64,000 bases of DNA from Terebella lapidaria (taxonomy: Eukaryota; Annelida; Polychaeta; Terebellida; Terebellidae), in NCBI GenBank assembly GCA_949152475.1, contig OX424555.1:61299977-61363976 (forward strand), read 5' to 3'. The notes under the pieces are model-generated. The model was not told the DNA's origin. It did not search any database and saw only the letters and a program-made list of their open reading frames with translations. A program made the position numbers and the translations under genes. How positions within the stretch are numbered: the stretch's first letter is position 1; each line of letters begins with the position of its first letter. Positions 52,001 through 61,760 of this stretch are shown one piece after another.

Positions 52001-54666
52001 TATTAACGACTTTACAGCTTAGGAACCAATTGTGGACATATAGGAAATGATATATGCCGAATATTCTGATGACCTTGAATTTGACCTTTGACCTCATTTT
52101 CAAGGTCACACCACAGAATGGCTAATATCTACCTTATTATCGATTTTACAGCTTAGGGATCAATTGTGGACATATAGGAAATGATATATGCTGAATATTC
52201 ATGTGACCTTGAATTTGACTTCTGACCTCAGTTTCAAGGTCAGAGCACAAAATGGCTAATATCTTGCTTATTATTGACTTTACAGTGTAGGAATCAATTA
52301 TGAACTTATAGGAAATGATATATGCAGATTATTGTCATGACCTTGAATTTGACCTTTGACCTCCTTTTCAAGGTCGCAGGACAAAATAGCTAATATCTCG
52401 CTTATTATCGATTTTACAGCTTAGGAATCAATTATGAACATATAGGAAATGATATATGCTGAATATTGCTATGACCTTGAATTTGACCTTTGACCTCATT
52501 TTCAAGGTCAGAGAACGAAATGGGTAATATCTCGCTTTTTATCGACTTTACAGCTTAGCAATCAATTGGGGACATATAGAAAATGATATATTCTGAACAT
52601 TGTCATGACCTTGAACTTCACCTTTGACCTAATTTCCAAGGTCACAGGACAAAATGGCTAATGGCTTGCTCATTATGGACTTTACAGCTTAGGAATCAAT
52701 TATGAACATATAGGAAATGATATATGCTGAATATTGCTATGACCTTGAATTCGACCTTTGACGTCATTTTCAAGGTCACAGGACATAATGGCTAATATCT
52801 CGCTTATTATTGACTTCACAGCTTAGGAATTAATTGTGGACATACTAGAAATGACATATGCCGAATATTATCGTGTCCTTGAATTGACCAATGACGTTTT
52901 TTAAAGGTCACGGGAAAAAATACTAATATCTAAAATATATATTGTCCGGTAACCTTTCTTAGCCCTTGGGCTAATTTTTTGATTTGCGAAATTCGCGAAA
53001 ATAAAAGGTCGTGAATAATTCGTGGCTTTACAGTACTGCACGGGATTATAAATGTTTGAAAAACCTGAATTTACGTCAAGTACATAATTATAGACATGGC
53101 TGCTGACTTGAAGCAGTTGTCCCGGTCGTTCTCCTCGCAGGGTGTACACTCCTTACACTCCCGCAAGTCCAAGATACGAATCGGATCGTTGGCACTCTGG
53201 TCCCGGAAATACTTCAACTCATTCTTGACTAGGACGAACCATCGCGTCTTCCACGACTGCTAAACATAATCAGTACATGTAATCAGATGAAATGTTTGCA
53301 GACCATATAGATATCATTGTGATGACTAGCAAGTCAGTAAAAAATACAGGTTCAAATTCATATGATATTGACCTTAATTTTCCCTCCTTGTTTGGTCAAG
53401 TAGCCAGATTTGGATCCAACCTGAAAATTGAGAAAATTTACAACCTAAAACTAGGTTATGATATGTGAAATGACAGTGACTGTCAAATCAGTGATATCAA
53501 TTTTTGAGTCAACCAAATGTCTAAAATCTCACCTCTAAATGTGGAGATCCCTCTTCACTGTGAGTGTCTTTGCCAAACTCCTGATGTATTTTCACATGGT
53601 CATAATGCCCATGTTCCTTGACATGTCGAGGATATGGAAACTTCAATACTGTTAATACCCCTGGAGTCAAAGAAGCAGATGACTTTCAACTAGAAATGGC
53701 ATGGGAAGTTTCAGTTTAGTCTAGAACGAGTAAGTAACTTTATTTCATACTGATTATCATATGTTGAGCTGGTGTGCACTGTTATGGGAACTAATGAGGG
53801 CTGCGAAAACAAATCCCAATTAAGGCTAGTCCTCTACTGTACCTACCTGACTTCCCTGTCACTACCATTACATTGGAATAGACCACATTTGCACCCACCT
53901 GACTCCCCTGCCACAAGTGGTCGATTCTCAAAGTGTTCTGTGAATTCCCTCAGGTTCTTGAATGTTGCCTTGCCGAACATGTAATGATGAGTATCCCATT
54001 GAATGTTGTAGTGCTTTACTGCATCCTTACACCTGCGTAAAGATGAACATTTTGAGGCAGTTCATTTTCATAATCACTTCCGACCCAATTTTCATGGTTT
54101 TGTTTTACGAACACTCATCAAACAGCATGGTTCTACGGTGAGTTTTCAACTAAAATTGTTAAATTCATACACATAGATTGCAAGATTCCGAACACATTTC
54201 AGTATCCACCCACCAGTCACCATATATCGTGCCATGGTTACAGACCTGATTGAGAGTGCGAACTCGCCCTGTTTGGAGCTGGGCCGCATCAGGTACGCAC
54301 CATCCTGTCCGTTCTGGATCAACAAGCTCTCCGCTATGTGACGATCGGCATTCGGGTGGTACCAGCTACATGGAAATACAATAGATGCCCAACAGTGATG
54401 TTTGCCACACACTGCCGGCTATTCTTATTTTGCTATGGCTGATATATGTCATCATCCATTCTGAGCATTGTGATTATGGTCACGAAAGACTGACTGCTAA
54501 AATTCCTGTATATTACACTAAAGAGTACTGTACAAAGCAGTTTTCATGAATCACAGAAGAGTATGGGGGTAGGGGTGGGTGGGGGAGGGTACTTATAGAT
54601 TGTACTCAACGTGTATCTCACGTACCTTAAAGCTTCAATCTCGGAGTTTCTTATTGCACCAGACAT
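49031..54666 (-). CDS. DAPP1: DAPP1/Bam32-like adaptor with SH2 and PH domains (8 coding exons)
   Basis: DAPP1 links PI3-kinase and tyrosine kinase signalling. Its PH domain brings it to the plasma membrane through 3-phosphoinositides and its SH2 domain binds phosphotyrosine. Exons, 5' to 3' on the minus strand: 54626-54666, 54246-54365, 53899-54032, 53533-53660, 53373-53420, 53108-53259, 49187-49274, 49031-49072. All phases fit and give 753 nt, 250 residues plus stop (my recollection for human is 280). The SH2 domain spans about residues 15-103: it starts WYH, has the phosphotyrosine-binding Arg41 in YLMRPSS, and continues FALSIR. The PH domain spans about 142-240: GYLTKQGG, then WKTRWF (Lys151, Lys161, Arg163 fit the K-Xn-K/R-x-R lipid-binding pattern), and it ends with a conserved Trp helix (HWVRLIRWK). 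Tyr118 sits where vertebrate DAPP1 has its phosphorylated Tyr139. The N-terminus is shorter than in vertebrates. Intron 6 is 3.8 kb and full of nested repeats. The gene is tail to tail with BTAF1. Confidence 0.93.
49583..51140 (+). mobile_element. Hairpin-ended TTTT-inserting repeat, inner copy (I)
   Basis: A complete 1.56-kb copy inserted in copy II at a T run, with TTTT before and TTTTT after. It has the left foldback AGGTTACCGGACC-TTT-GGTCCGATAACC, a (GTCC)n tract, then AAAATGGCGGCCGTTTTTGTC. Two related segments of about 450 bp follow (about 49890-50330 and 50340-50790), each with CATTTTGGGCCATTTCTAGG, TCATATATGGCGACTTGTGT and paired GACCTTGAA words. It ends GTCCGGTAACCT...TTAGCCTTTGGGCTAA. 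The part from 50388 matches the copy at 23966-24810. No coding potential. Confidence 0.75.
49627..49699. repeat. (GTCC)n microsatellite
   Basis: About 17 nearly perfect GTCC units inside the inner element copy. The outer copy has a shorter GTCC stretch at the same place, so the tract belongs to the family. It creates spurious frames of SVRP repeats. Confidence 0.9.
51935..52925 (+). repeat. 134-bp tandem repeat, about 7-8 units
   Basis: GACCTTGAA starts at 52071, 52205, 52339, 52473, 52607 and 52741, with degenerate forms near 51937 and 52874. The step is exactly 134 bp each time. Each unit reads GACCTTGAATTTGACC, then TTTCAAGGTCA, ATGGCTAATATCTCGCTTAT, TTTACAGCTTAGGAATCAAT and ACATATAGGAAATGATATAT. 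Two related longer segments precede it (51150-51600 and 51620-51935). Each unit carries an inverted pair of TGACCTTGA and TCAAGGTCA words. Confidence 0.92.
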
Positions 54667-57599
54667 GGTGACTGACTGTCATCGTAGTCAGTCCATAGGA
54701 CTATCACCATGTTACACCATCAGCAACGCCCGGCCAAACCTGCCGTAAAACAACACAGATCTTCAATATGATGATGTGAAATGACAATTTTGATACACTG
54801 GCGGTAATTAGTAAATATACATAGAGTTACTGGCATTAAATTATCCGGTAGACCTTGAAAACAATACAGTACACTGTTTTTGCATTTCAGACCTGTAAAA
54901 GAAGAACCTATTGTTGAGAACCTATTGTATGGAAAGCCGGCTTTCCATAAAACTGTGACCACTACCCAGCCAAATATTACACCCACACGGTTGTACCAGA
55001 ACATCCATTTAATATTAATACTCTGATGTGCCATCTGACAAGGTTCTCAACCAAACAAGCAAAACTGCAAAACATTGATTTTAAGAAGTACACTAGTAAG
55101 CAGTGTCATGTATTTGAGTGACAAGTGTAATACTTACAAGTATATATAGACAGCTGTATCCTCAATCAACATCTAACGGTAACATGTAATGAAGATGATG
55201 ATGATATAAGCCACTTTACCTGAGGTAAATACCACAAGTCTTTGACATTAACACACAGGGGCAATAATCAATTATGCCCTGGCATGGAATCAGTATTCAC
55301 AAGCACATCTATGTGGTTCCGTGGATGCTGGTTGCTCTTTCACCATATATACACGTATATGTCACTGCTGTTGAATGTCTCGCAAGCATTATACCGGCAT
55401 TCATTACTGACTGACAATCCACCTGCATAAATACATTAAAATTATTGTATTCGTTGTATATGCACATTTTATTCCAGGACAGAAGCTAATATACCGGTAA
55501 ACAGTTTCACCCCAACCCGATCTAACATGACCAAACATCAGCCTGATAATTATTGAAGGCACTTCACTTTGACATGAAGAATAGTAAAGAACCAGGAAGT
55601 CAAGTGTAACATTTTATCAGTATTTATGACATCACTAACTATTCCTAGTACCGGTAATAGCTACCATCACCGATTGTCACCTCTGCAAACAAATTTTTTA
55701 TATATATATGTACCTGTCTTAGTTGTATTGGTAGTACATTATTATATATACCGGTATGTACATTCATACATACATATCTATGTTATGACATATGAGGATC
55801 ACAAAAATCGTGACTTGTGTACATTGTACATGTATGTCACGAAACGTAAATGTAAGACTTGCAGACCCGTTGCAGATAATTTGACTAATATTCAGCACAC
55901 GACTCTGATTTTTCTAACTTGTTTACACTGCTTTTTGCTGATATTTTTGCAATGCTAAATGGTATTCTGTTATAACTTGGCATACCTCACCTGGGGACCA
56001 AACGGCATTTTTCTGCAAACTTTCAGATTTCTGCCCTTGAAACCGAAAAAGTTGGCAATCTACTGCAATGATAAATTCCTCCTGAAATCTTTTCGTGTTA
56101 GGAACGGGACCGTCCTAGCATGTAATTGGTACATACTCCAGAGTACGCCCCCATAGTACCTAACTTGAATTTGTCCACTTGAATTACGTAATGAACAAGG
56201 CAATATAATGGCAGCGCCCTACAGCAGTGAAAATCCTCGTTTAAATTGAAATTTTGTGTTTTGAAAAAAACAGATAGCCTTTCGGAAGCCAGGTAGGTGT
56301 GAATTTATTGCTGAAACAAAGGCAAAAAACTGTGTAAACGAACTAAAAAAAATCAGAGTATACCTAATATATTGAGGAGTATATTATTCCTTTAAAATAA
56401 ATTCCTCCTACACCCACATAAACCTACAGCAAAATTGTAATACTGTATACTACTACTAGATAAGCTGCATATAATATCCCACTAGTACAACTACATGGAC
56501 TGTCCAATACATATAGATACATGTACCGTATAACATTGTGGTACGTAAACACCAAGATTATGCCACAATTACATGCACATATACGTTGAATATGACTATA
56601 TGAACTATTCATAAGCATTATTGACATTGAATTACAGGCATACATGTATGTATACCGGTATGTAAAAGCCGAAATGCCACGGGTACCATGTCACAAACTC
56701 CCCAGTCTGCTCGTTGACAGGGCAACATTCTTGTCATACAGTTGCCATGGTTACTAATGTTTACAGACTACAACCAAATGACAGTGCAAACAAAGATATC
56801 CTTGGAATGGCCTAATGATATTGACAGAAATATGCAACTCCAATATGTCCACATTGGATGATATTGCTATTTGGACATTGGTACAATACAATTCCAAATC
56901 AGTTTTAGTGCTTATTTGAAGTTATTTCACATATACATGTTTTAGTGCATATTTGTTTTAGTGCATATACGACATAACATTAATAAATATCACATTGAGT
57001 AGGCTATTTACTATTTGTATAGACTATATAATGAATACTCCTTTTATGACAAACAATTTTGTCTTCCCCACACAACAAATATGTCAACGTAAGTTTATCC
57101 AAAGTGTTTATATAAAAGTAGAAGTATGCAGGGGTATATTAATGCTTTAATCACTGTATATTAAATAACAATAATGTTTTGAATTATTCAGTTGAAAAAA
57201 AAACCTATACATGTATGGTATTGGTTACTGGTCAGTATAGGTTCCTGGTCAGAACCTATACTACAAAAGTAGTATGTACAACATATCAGAAGACTATTAA
57301 CAGTAAATACATGTCAGAGATGTCACTTCAGTCTAATTCCTGAGGAAGATATGACTCTAACTAGGTTAACATACCAACAGTTATCCTAGTTACTAAAGAT
57401 TCAAAGATGTATTTGAATCATTTCAAACAAAGTCATCGATTACAGCCATCATCCTTTACAAAATTTCAGTATTGATTAATTTTGCGTGCGGTACTAGACT
57501 ACCTTACAAAATATAGGTCTAACCACCACCAATTTCCCTGTAAATACAGTAAAACGGGGGAAAATTTGTGCCATACCATGTTCTGATATGTACAGTGGT
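54667..57599. other. Upstream of DAPP1, no further gene seen
   Basis: AT-rich sequence with several ACCGGTAT words. At 54928-54949 TATGGAAAGCC and its complement GGCTTTCCATA form a perfect 22-bp palindrome. The DAPP1 5' UTR and promoter must lie near 54667 and above, but no clear element marks them. The frames at 54720-55034 and 55626-55958 show no domain. Confidence 0.4.
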
Positions 57600-58190
57600 A
57601 ATCTTGACTCGTTCATATTTGACATAATTTGTGAAGAAATAATGTTATTTCCACGTAAATAATGTTATTAACGCATATATAATATGCGGAAATAACGTTA
57701 TTTACCTCATCGACCAAGGGAAACATAAAAGCACATGCAGTATTTGGTTAGTATCTCACATACGGCAGAAGTAAATGTTTTTTTCTGTGTGAATAACATT
57801 ATTTATGTGTAAATAACATTATTTCCCCATGAAAAACTTTATTTCAGCATAAAAAAACTTTATTTACGTGAAAAAAACATTACTTACTCGTAATAACTTT
57901 ATTTACGCATAAATAACATTATTTATGCATAAATAACATTATTTATGCTGAATTAATGTTATTTACCCTGACCAAAAAAGAGATAAAAGCACGTGTAGGC
58001 AGTATTTGATCTCACACACGGCAAAAGTAAATAATGTTTTTTCCGTGTAAATAATATTATTTCCGCGTAAAAAACTTCTTTTACGCAGAAAAAATGTTAT
58101 GTGTAAATAATTTTATTTACGCATAAATAACATTATTTATGCAGAAATAACATTATTTACGCGCAAATTATGTTGATTATGTATCAGTCA
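57600..58190. repeat. AT-rich degenerate repeat of AAATAACATTATTTAYG
   Basis: Some twenty degenerate copies of AAATAACATTATTT or its complement AAATAATGTTATTT alternate, often separated by GCATAAAT or CGTAAAT, which makes many local palindromes. A spacer starting ATAAAAGCAC, then CAGTATTTG and ATCTCACAYACGGCA, occurs twice (about 57727 and 57973). This shows a larger duplicated unit of about 245 bp. No gene is present. Confidence 0.7.
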
Positions 58191-58519
58191 GGATTACTTC
58201 GAGAAATAAATAAGTTTTTTTCACGACGTCACTTATCAGCCACTGTAGATATGAGCAAATTCATATTAATTTGAATGAATCGTTATTTAGGCGTGGGTTT
58301 AATTGAGGTGGCAGACCACCTGTCAAATCTAGAACAGAAGTTATTTTTGTGATTTGATGATCAATGATCATTATGATAAGAGCAACAACATAAATGATAA
58401 ATGCAGATAAAAGAACGATTGATGAGCGATAAGAACCAATATCTTGTCATTTTGGATGCTGCATGAGGTAGTTGTTAATTTGTGATAAAATTCAATTTGA
58501 TCCTAATATTTTACATGTA
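58191..58519. other. Intergenic, no gene seen
   Basis: AT-rich sequence between two repeats. No motif was recognised. Confidence 0.4.
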
Positions 58520-58869
58520 CCGTATTGGTCCTAATAGTAGCACGGCGAGCCAAAGCAAGACCTCCTGCAGCAGCGGAGGACAAGATTAGAAATATATACC
58601 GTATTGGTCCTAATAGTGGCCAACTCTTTTGCCCAAAAATGTTTGATGTTTGTAACCAAATAATTCCCTTCATATCTTTCTAATAAGATCTTGGAATGTT
58701 CCAATCCATACATTCATGTTATTTGAATCATAATAAAGGAGATTAAAGGCTATAGGTATATCATTCAGTGATTTTCATTAATTTGACCTCAAGTTTGGCG
58801 CCAGTTTTGCGCGCGCTGCTGCATTTGGTCTTGCTTTTGCTCGCCGTGCTACTATTAGGACCAATACGG
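58520..58869. mobile_element. Inverted-repeat element with TA flanks (CCGTATTGGTCC ends)
   Basis: The left end CCGTATTGGTCCTAATAGTA (58520) continues GCACGGCGAGC. It pairs over about 55 bp with the right end ...GCTCGCCGTGC, TACTATTAGGACCAATACGG (ending 58869). TA dinucleotides flank both sides. A second left end starts inside, at 58599 (CCGTATTGGTCCTAATAGTG), also preceded by TA, so the left terminus is duplicated. The body (TTCATATCTTTCTAATAAG, GAATCATAATAAAGGAGATT) matches the BTAF1 intron-1 cluster. It is non-coding. Confidence 0.75.
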
Positions 58870-59090
58870 TATATTATTCACTCGGTGGTATTCTCATTGT
58901 AAGGACATTCCTGATTAGACAATTTGTACCACGTGACAATCCTTCATACTCAATGTTGGATGGCATAGTCCATATTGGACGGCAAAAATGTATATTGGAC
59001 GATCCAGTGCTTGTCAGCCAATCAGAGCGCGTGTTACATGTGCTTTTTCCCCACTCGGGGTTTCTCCTACATTCATTGGTAAATAATATA

Positions 59091-59233
59091 GCAAATGTTG
59101 GATGTTGAGAGTCGTCCAATATAAAGTTTACGGGATTTAGAAATGTCATATTGACCTCGGCTGACGCCTCGATCAATATAACATTTCTTCATCCCGTAAA
59201 CTGTATATTGGACTCCTCAACATCCAATATTTG
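59091..59233. mobile_element. Foldback element A
   Basis: The left arm begins GCAAATGTTGGATGTTGAGA. The right arm ends CTCAACATCCAATATTTG. The arms are about 70 bp, near-complementary, and meet at CCTCGG-CTGACG-CCTCG, leaving almost no loop. Related single-arm words (CATATTGGACGG, TATATTGGACGATCC) lie just left at 58970-59005. Confidence 0.7.
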
Positions 59234-59324
59234 TATAATATTACTCAGATTTAAGCAGTACACTGAGAGTTGCACGCGATGTCCGATCATCAACATATTG
59301 TATACCGCTTTCTATAATTATAGG

Positions 59325-59447
59325 TAATTGACTGGATACAGTGTTTGAGGCCCGAGGTCGTGTCTGGGTCGTAGCACGCACGAGCTTGCGAGTGCGTCCG
59401 CGACCCAGACACGACCGGGGGCCTCAAACACTGTATCCAGTCGATTA
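59325..59447. mobile_element. Foldback element B
   Basis: Arms of about 55 bp: TAATTGACTGGATACAGTGT, then TTGAGGCCC and GGTCGTGTCTGGGTCG. They pair with CGACCCAGACACGACC, GGGCCTCAAA and CACTGTATCCAGTCGATTA, with about six mismatches. The GC-rich centre is CACGCACGAGCTTGCGAGTG, itself partly palindromic. Confidence 0.75.
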
Positions 59448-59742
59448 ACTTGTTATTATATGCCGCATCAAGATATGCATACCCATCGGATGAGATATGA
59501 TCACAATTGCTGACATTTTCTACCCAATTTAGACCCTGAAAGCAAAGAACTTTATGAACCTTTTCGTGTACTACAAAACCAAAAACGTCATTTCACCAGC
59601 ACATGAATACGTAAACTTCAAAAGACCGCCAGTTGCTAAGCGCAACGCAGGTCGATATGAAGGAGGTCAATACCGCAATATATCGGACCGATTGTACTCT
59701 GTGTAATCCATTGTAGCATTTTCGTAGGCATATAATAATGTA

Positions 59743-59902
59743 TATAATTGACCTAGAGGAGTCTATCCCAAATCCAGTTTGTCCGAGTCTTTTTACTTCA
59801 TTTACGTCATTTTTGGCCAAACTAAAGACTAAAGAGAAGCTTTCTGACGTATTTTGTGAAACTCGGACAACTTTTGGGGGCATTCGGGATAGGTCAATTA
59901 TA
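59743..59902. mobile_element. Short inverted-repeat element
   Basis: TATAATTGACCTA at the left is matched by TAGGTCAATTATA at the right. Inner matches are ATCCCAAATCC with GGCATTCGGGAT and TTTGTCCGAGT with ACTCGGACAA. About 160 bp, non-coding. Confidence 0.6.
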
Positions 59903-60275
59903 GAATTGATCAGTTGAGTTGATGCCTGTGCCTGTCTTACTCAAGTCAAGTCACTGTCATTGTGACCGTGACTGTGACTGTCAGTTACTCAGTATGTGGT
60001 GATACAGCCACTGATCCAGTAATTGTTACGACTGTAGTGTAGATACTAGATCTAGAGCTACTCTACTTACAATTGATATTACTGATAGCCTATGTTTTAT
60101 TTGTTTCCTTTCTCTGCTCTCGTAATTTTATCTGATTGTTTTTTTTCTTCAATTTTTAGTACGAAACCCTAAACCTCCGTGATGTGGAAATCTGCTATCT
60201 GTGCAATGAAGAGAATTGAGTGTTGCATATCGAGTTAGTACTCAAGGCCACGGTTTCTTGTACTGCGTATTATAG
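59903..60275. other. Intergenic, no gene seen
   Basis: Short GTGACTGTGACTGTCA simple-repeat stretch near 59965. Nothing else was recognised. Confidence 0.4.
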
Positions 60276-60399
60276 GGTTATTGCACAATATGGGATTTTA
60301 TGCCCGAGGGCCAAGTCTTTGAGAAGCCCGACGCGAAGCGGGGGGCTTCTTGAAGACTTGGCCCGAGGGCATGAAAACCCATATTGTGCAATAATAACA
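60276..60399. mobile_element. Foldback element C
   Basis: The left arm (TATTGCACAATATGGG, ATGCCCGAGGGCCAAGTCTT, GAGAAGCCC) pairs with the right arm (GGGCTTCTTGAAGACTTGG, CCCGAGGGCAT, CCCATATTGTGCAATA) almost perfectly. The centre is GACGCGAAGCGG. Its architecture matches elements A and B although the arm sequences differ. Confidence 0.75.
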
Positions 60400-60413
60400 C
60401 GTTAATCATATAT

Positions 60414-60775
60414 CGTCAGGGTACCTAATCATCGACCCTGTCCTTAATCATCGACGCATATTTCTTTCAAATCGAATGTGATTCGGTCATTTGAAACATA
60501 ATGTCCCCCGACGGCCGACATCCACTGGCATAGCGTCAGAGTACCTAATCATCGACCCTCTCCCTAATCTTCGACCCCTGCAAACGGCTGGGCAAAACTT
60601 CAATAAACTACATTGTAAAATGTGAAACGTGCTGAAATGTGTATTAGAAGTACTTTCAATGTGGTTATTGTCAGATGTCTGTTTTGCACAGCTGTTTGGC
60701 AGTGTTTGCAGGGGTCGATGATTAAGGACAGGGTCGATGATTAAGGACAGGGTCGATGATTAGGTACTCTGACGC
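60414..60775. mobile_element. Inverted-repeat element with 42-bp ends and a duplicated left terminus
   Basis: The left end CGTCAGGGTACCTAATCATC continues GACCCTGTCCTTAATCATCGAC. It complements the last 42 bases (to CTCTGACG at 60775) with one mismatch. A second left-type end starts at 60534 (CGTCAGAGTACCTAATCATC). The right end carries three tandem GGGTCGATGATTA words. It is 362 bp and non-coding. Confidence 0.7.
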
Positions 60776-61680
60776 CCAGAACGGGACAGGAAGAGCATAT
60801 TCCCACTCCCATTCCCGTCGTTCTCAACCAAATCCAGACTGCCAAGATTATGGGGCCGGTTGGTGAGCCATCTTATTTTTAGAATGATTGAAACGTCATA
60901 AACATGCTAACAGTGTGACTGATTGACAAATAGAAAAGTGTCTCAGGAAACGTTTGTTTCGAACGTGAAAGGGCCAAAATATTGAAAAGAATTCTAGCTG
61001 AAATGGTTATCCTGATGCAACGTTTGACGCCCGCTACCTAGGGCATCGTGATTACTAAAACTACAGCCAGGTAACACTCCGTCCGGACGAATCCGGCCGT
61101 CACACATCACATCATAACACATCATAGACATACAAAATACATTATACATCAGTTATGGTAATGTAGCCGTATGCAGAGCCTGAGATGCCATGGCAGCGGC
61201 ACCCCAGAGCACGTGCACGTGGGCATATTGCTGGCCGGCCTCGCCGTCGGCACTGCCGCAGGAATAGAACCCTGGACAGCCCGACATTCTGCCAGAGCCT
61301 GTGTCGCATCCCAGGGCGAGAGACCGGTGATCACAGGGACTAGCCCCGAATCAGCACGGTCCTCCTCCTGGGCCCCCGATTGGAAATCGTCTCTGGGGCC
61401 TTATGGGCCCCCTAGCCGAAAAAGGGACAAGGAGCTCATGGCTGAGCTCAACCGTCTTCCTCTTGCTTTGCTAGCTCTGAGACAACTCCGAACATACAAA
61501 GCAGCTTGGGAGTATTTATAACCCCCAAAGCACGAGAGACAAGGGATGGCGTGAGACCATTGTTTCAGTATAGTGGAGCGAGAGGATTAGAACACGAAGT
61601 GGCCAGAACAAGAGTAGTGCCGCGATCTTTGGGCAAAATCGCCACACTGATCTAAAGGCATAATCGTCACATTACCCTTC
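60776..61680 (+). other. Unrecognised GC-richer tract with a 116-codon open frame (61171-61521)
   Basis: The frame starting at 61171 runs 116 codons and ends in an Arg/Lys- and Leu-rich helix-like tail (SRKRDKELMAELNRL, then RQLRTYKAAWEYL). I do not recognise the family. There is no splice-site continuity or homology I can point to. It may be a remnant of a mobile element or chance. Confidence 0.2.
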
Positions 61681-61760
61681 TTAAGGTAGTCCGCTCCAAA
61701 CAGTGAGGGGAGGGGGTCAAAGAGTTTTTTGGAATAAAAAACTGTATCAGCATGAAATAA
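61681..61760 (-). repeat. Second copy of the 27.4-kb foldback arm
   Basis: AAGGTAGTCCGCTCCAAACA, then GTGAGGGGAGGGGGTCAAAG and AGTTTTTT, is the inverted counterpart of 27355-27432. It identifies a dispersed family with GTAGTCCG-type ends. Confidence 0.7.

Larger units (their letters stand above)
49501..52974 (+). mobile_element. Hairpin-ended TTTT-inserting repeat, outer copy (II), split by inner copy
   Basis: The left end is AGGTTACCGGACC-TTT-GGTCCGATAACC, which can fold back on itself. A short GTCC stretch and TTCACATTTT follow, then the inner copy. The element resumes at 51141 with ATCTTTAAAGTTTATGATGG, the same sequence that follows the GTCC tract in the inner copy. Its right end is GTCCGGTAACCT (exact complement of AGGTTACCGGAC) followed by the hairpin TTAGCCC-TT-GGGCTAA. 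It is flanked by GATTTTT before and TTTTTTGATTT after. The right half is a 134-bp tandem repeat. No protein frame is present, so it is non-autonomous. A tandem-repeat core with short structured ends recalls Helitron-like HINE/pearl elements, but the 5' TC start is missing. Confidence 0.75.
49345..53035. mobile_element. Small inverted-repeat element (TACTGTAAAGCCA ends) split by nested insertions
   Basis: TACTGTAAAGCCA at 49345-49357 is the exact complement of TGGCTTTACAGTA at 53023-53035. Next to these ends the flanks also mirror each other (AAATTTTCGTG at the left, CGCGAAAATAAAAGGTCGTG at the right). Without the 3.47-kb insertion at 49501-52974 the element would be about 220 bp. It is non-coding and lies wholly in DAPP1 intron 6. 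Confidence 0.65.

Noticed and set aside
49501-52974. Classic Helitron
   Set aside because: There is a right-end hairpin, a CTAA end and a tandem-repeat core, but the element does not start with TC, the hairpin overlaps the CTAA, and the T-run flanks suggest a target duplication. Left unassigned.
54928-54949. 22-bp perfect palindrome as a DAPP1 operator-like site
   Set aside because: It is a single occurrence with no known factor and no positional evidence, so it is recorded only as a palindrome.
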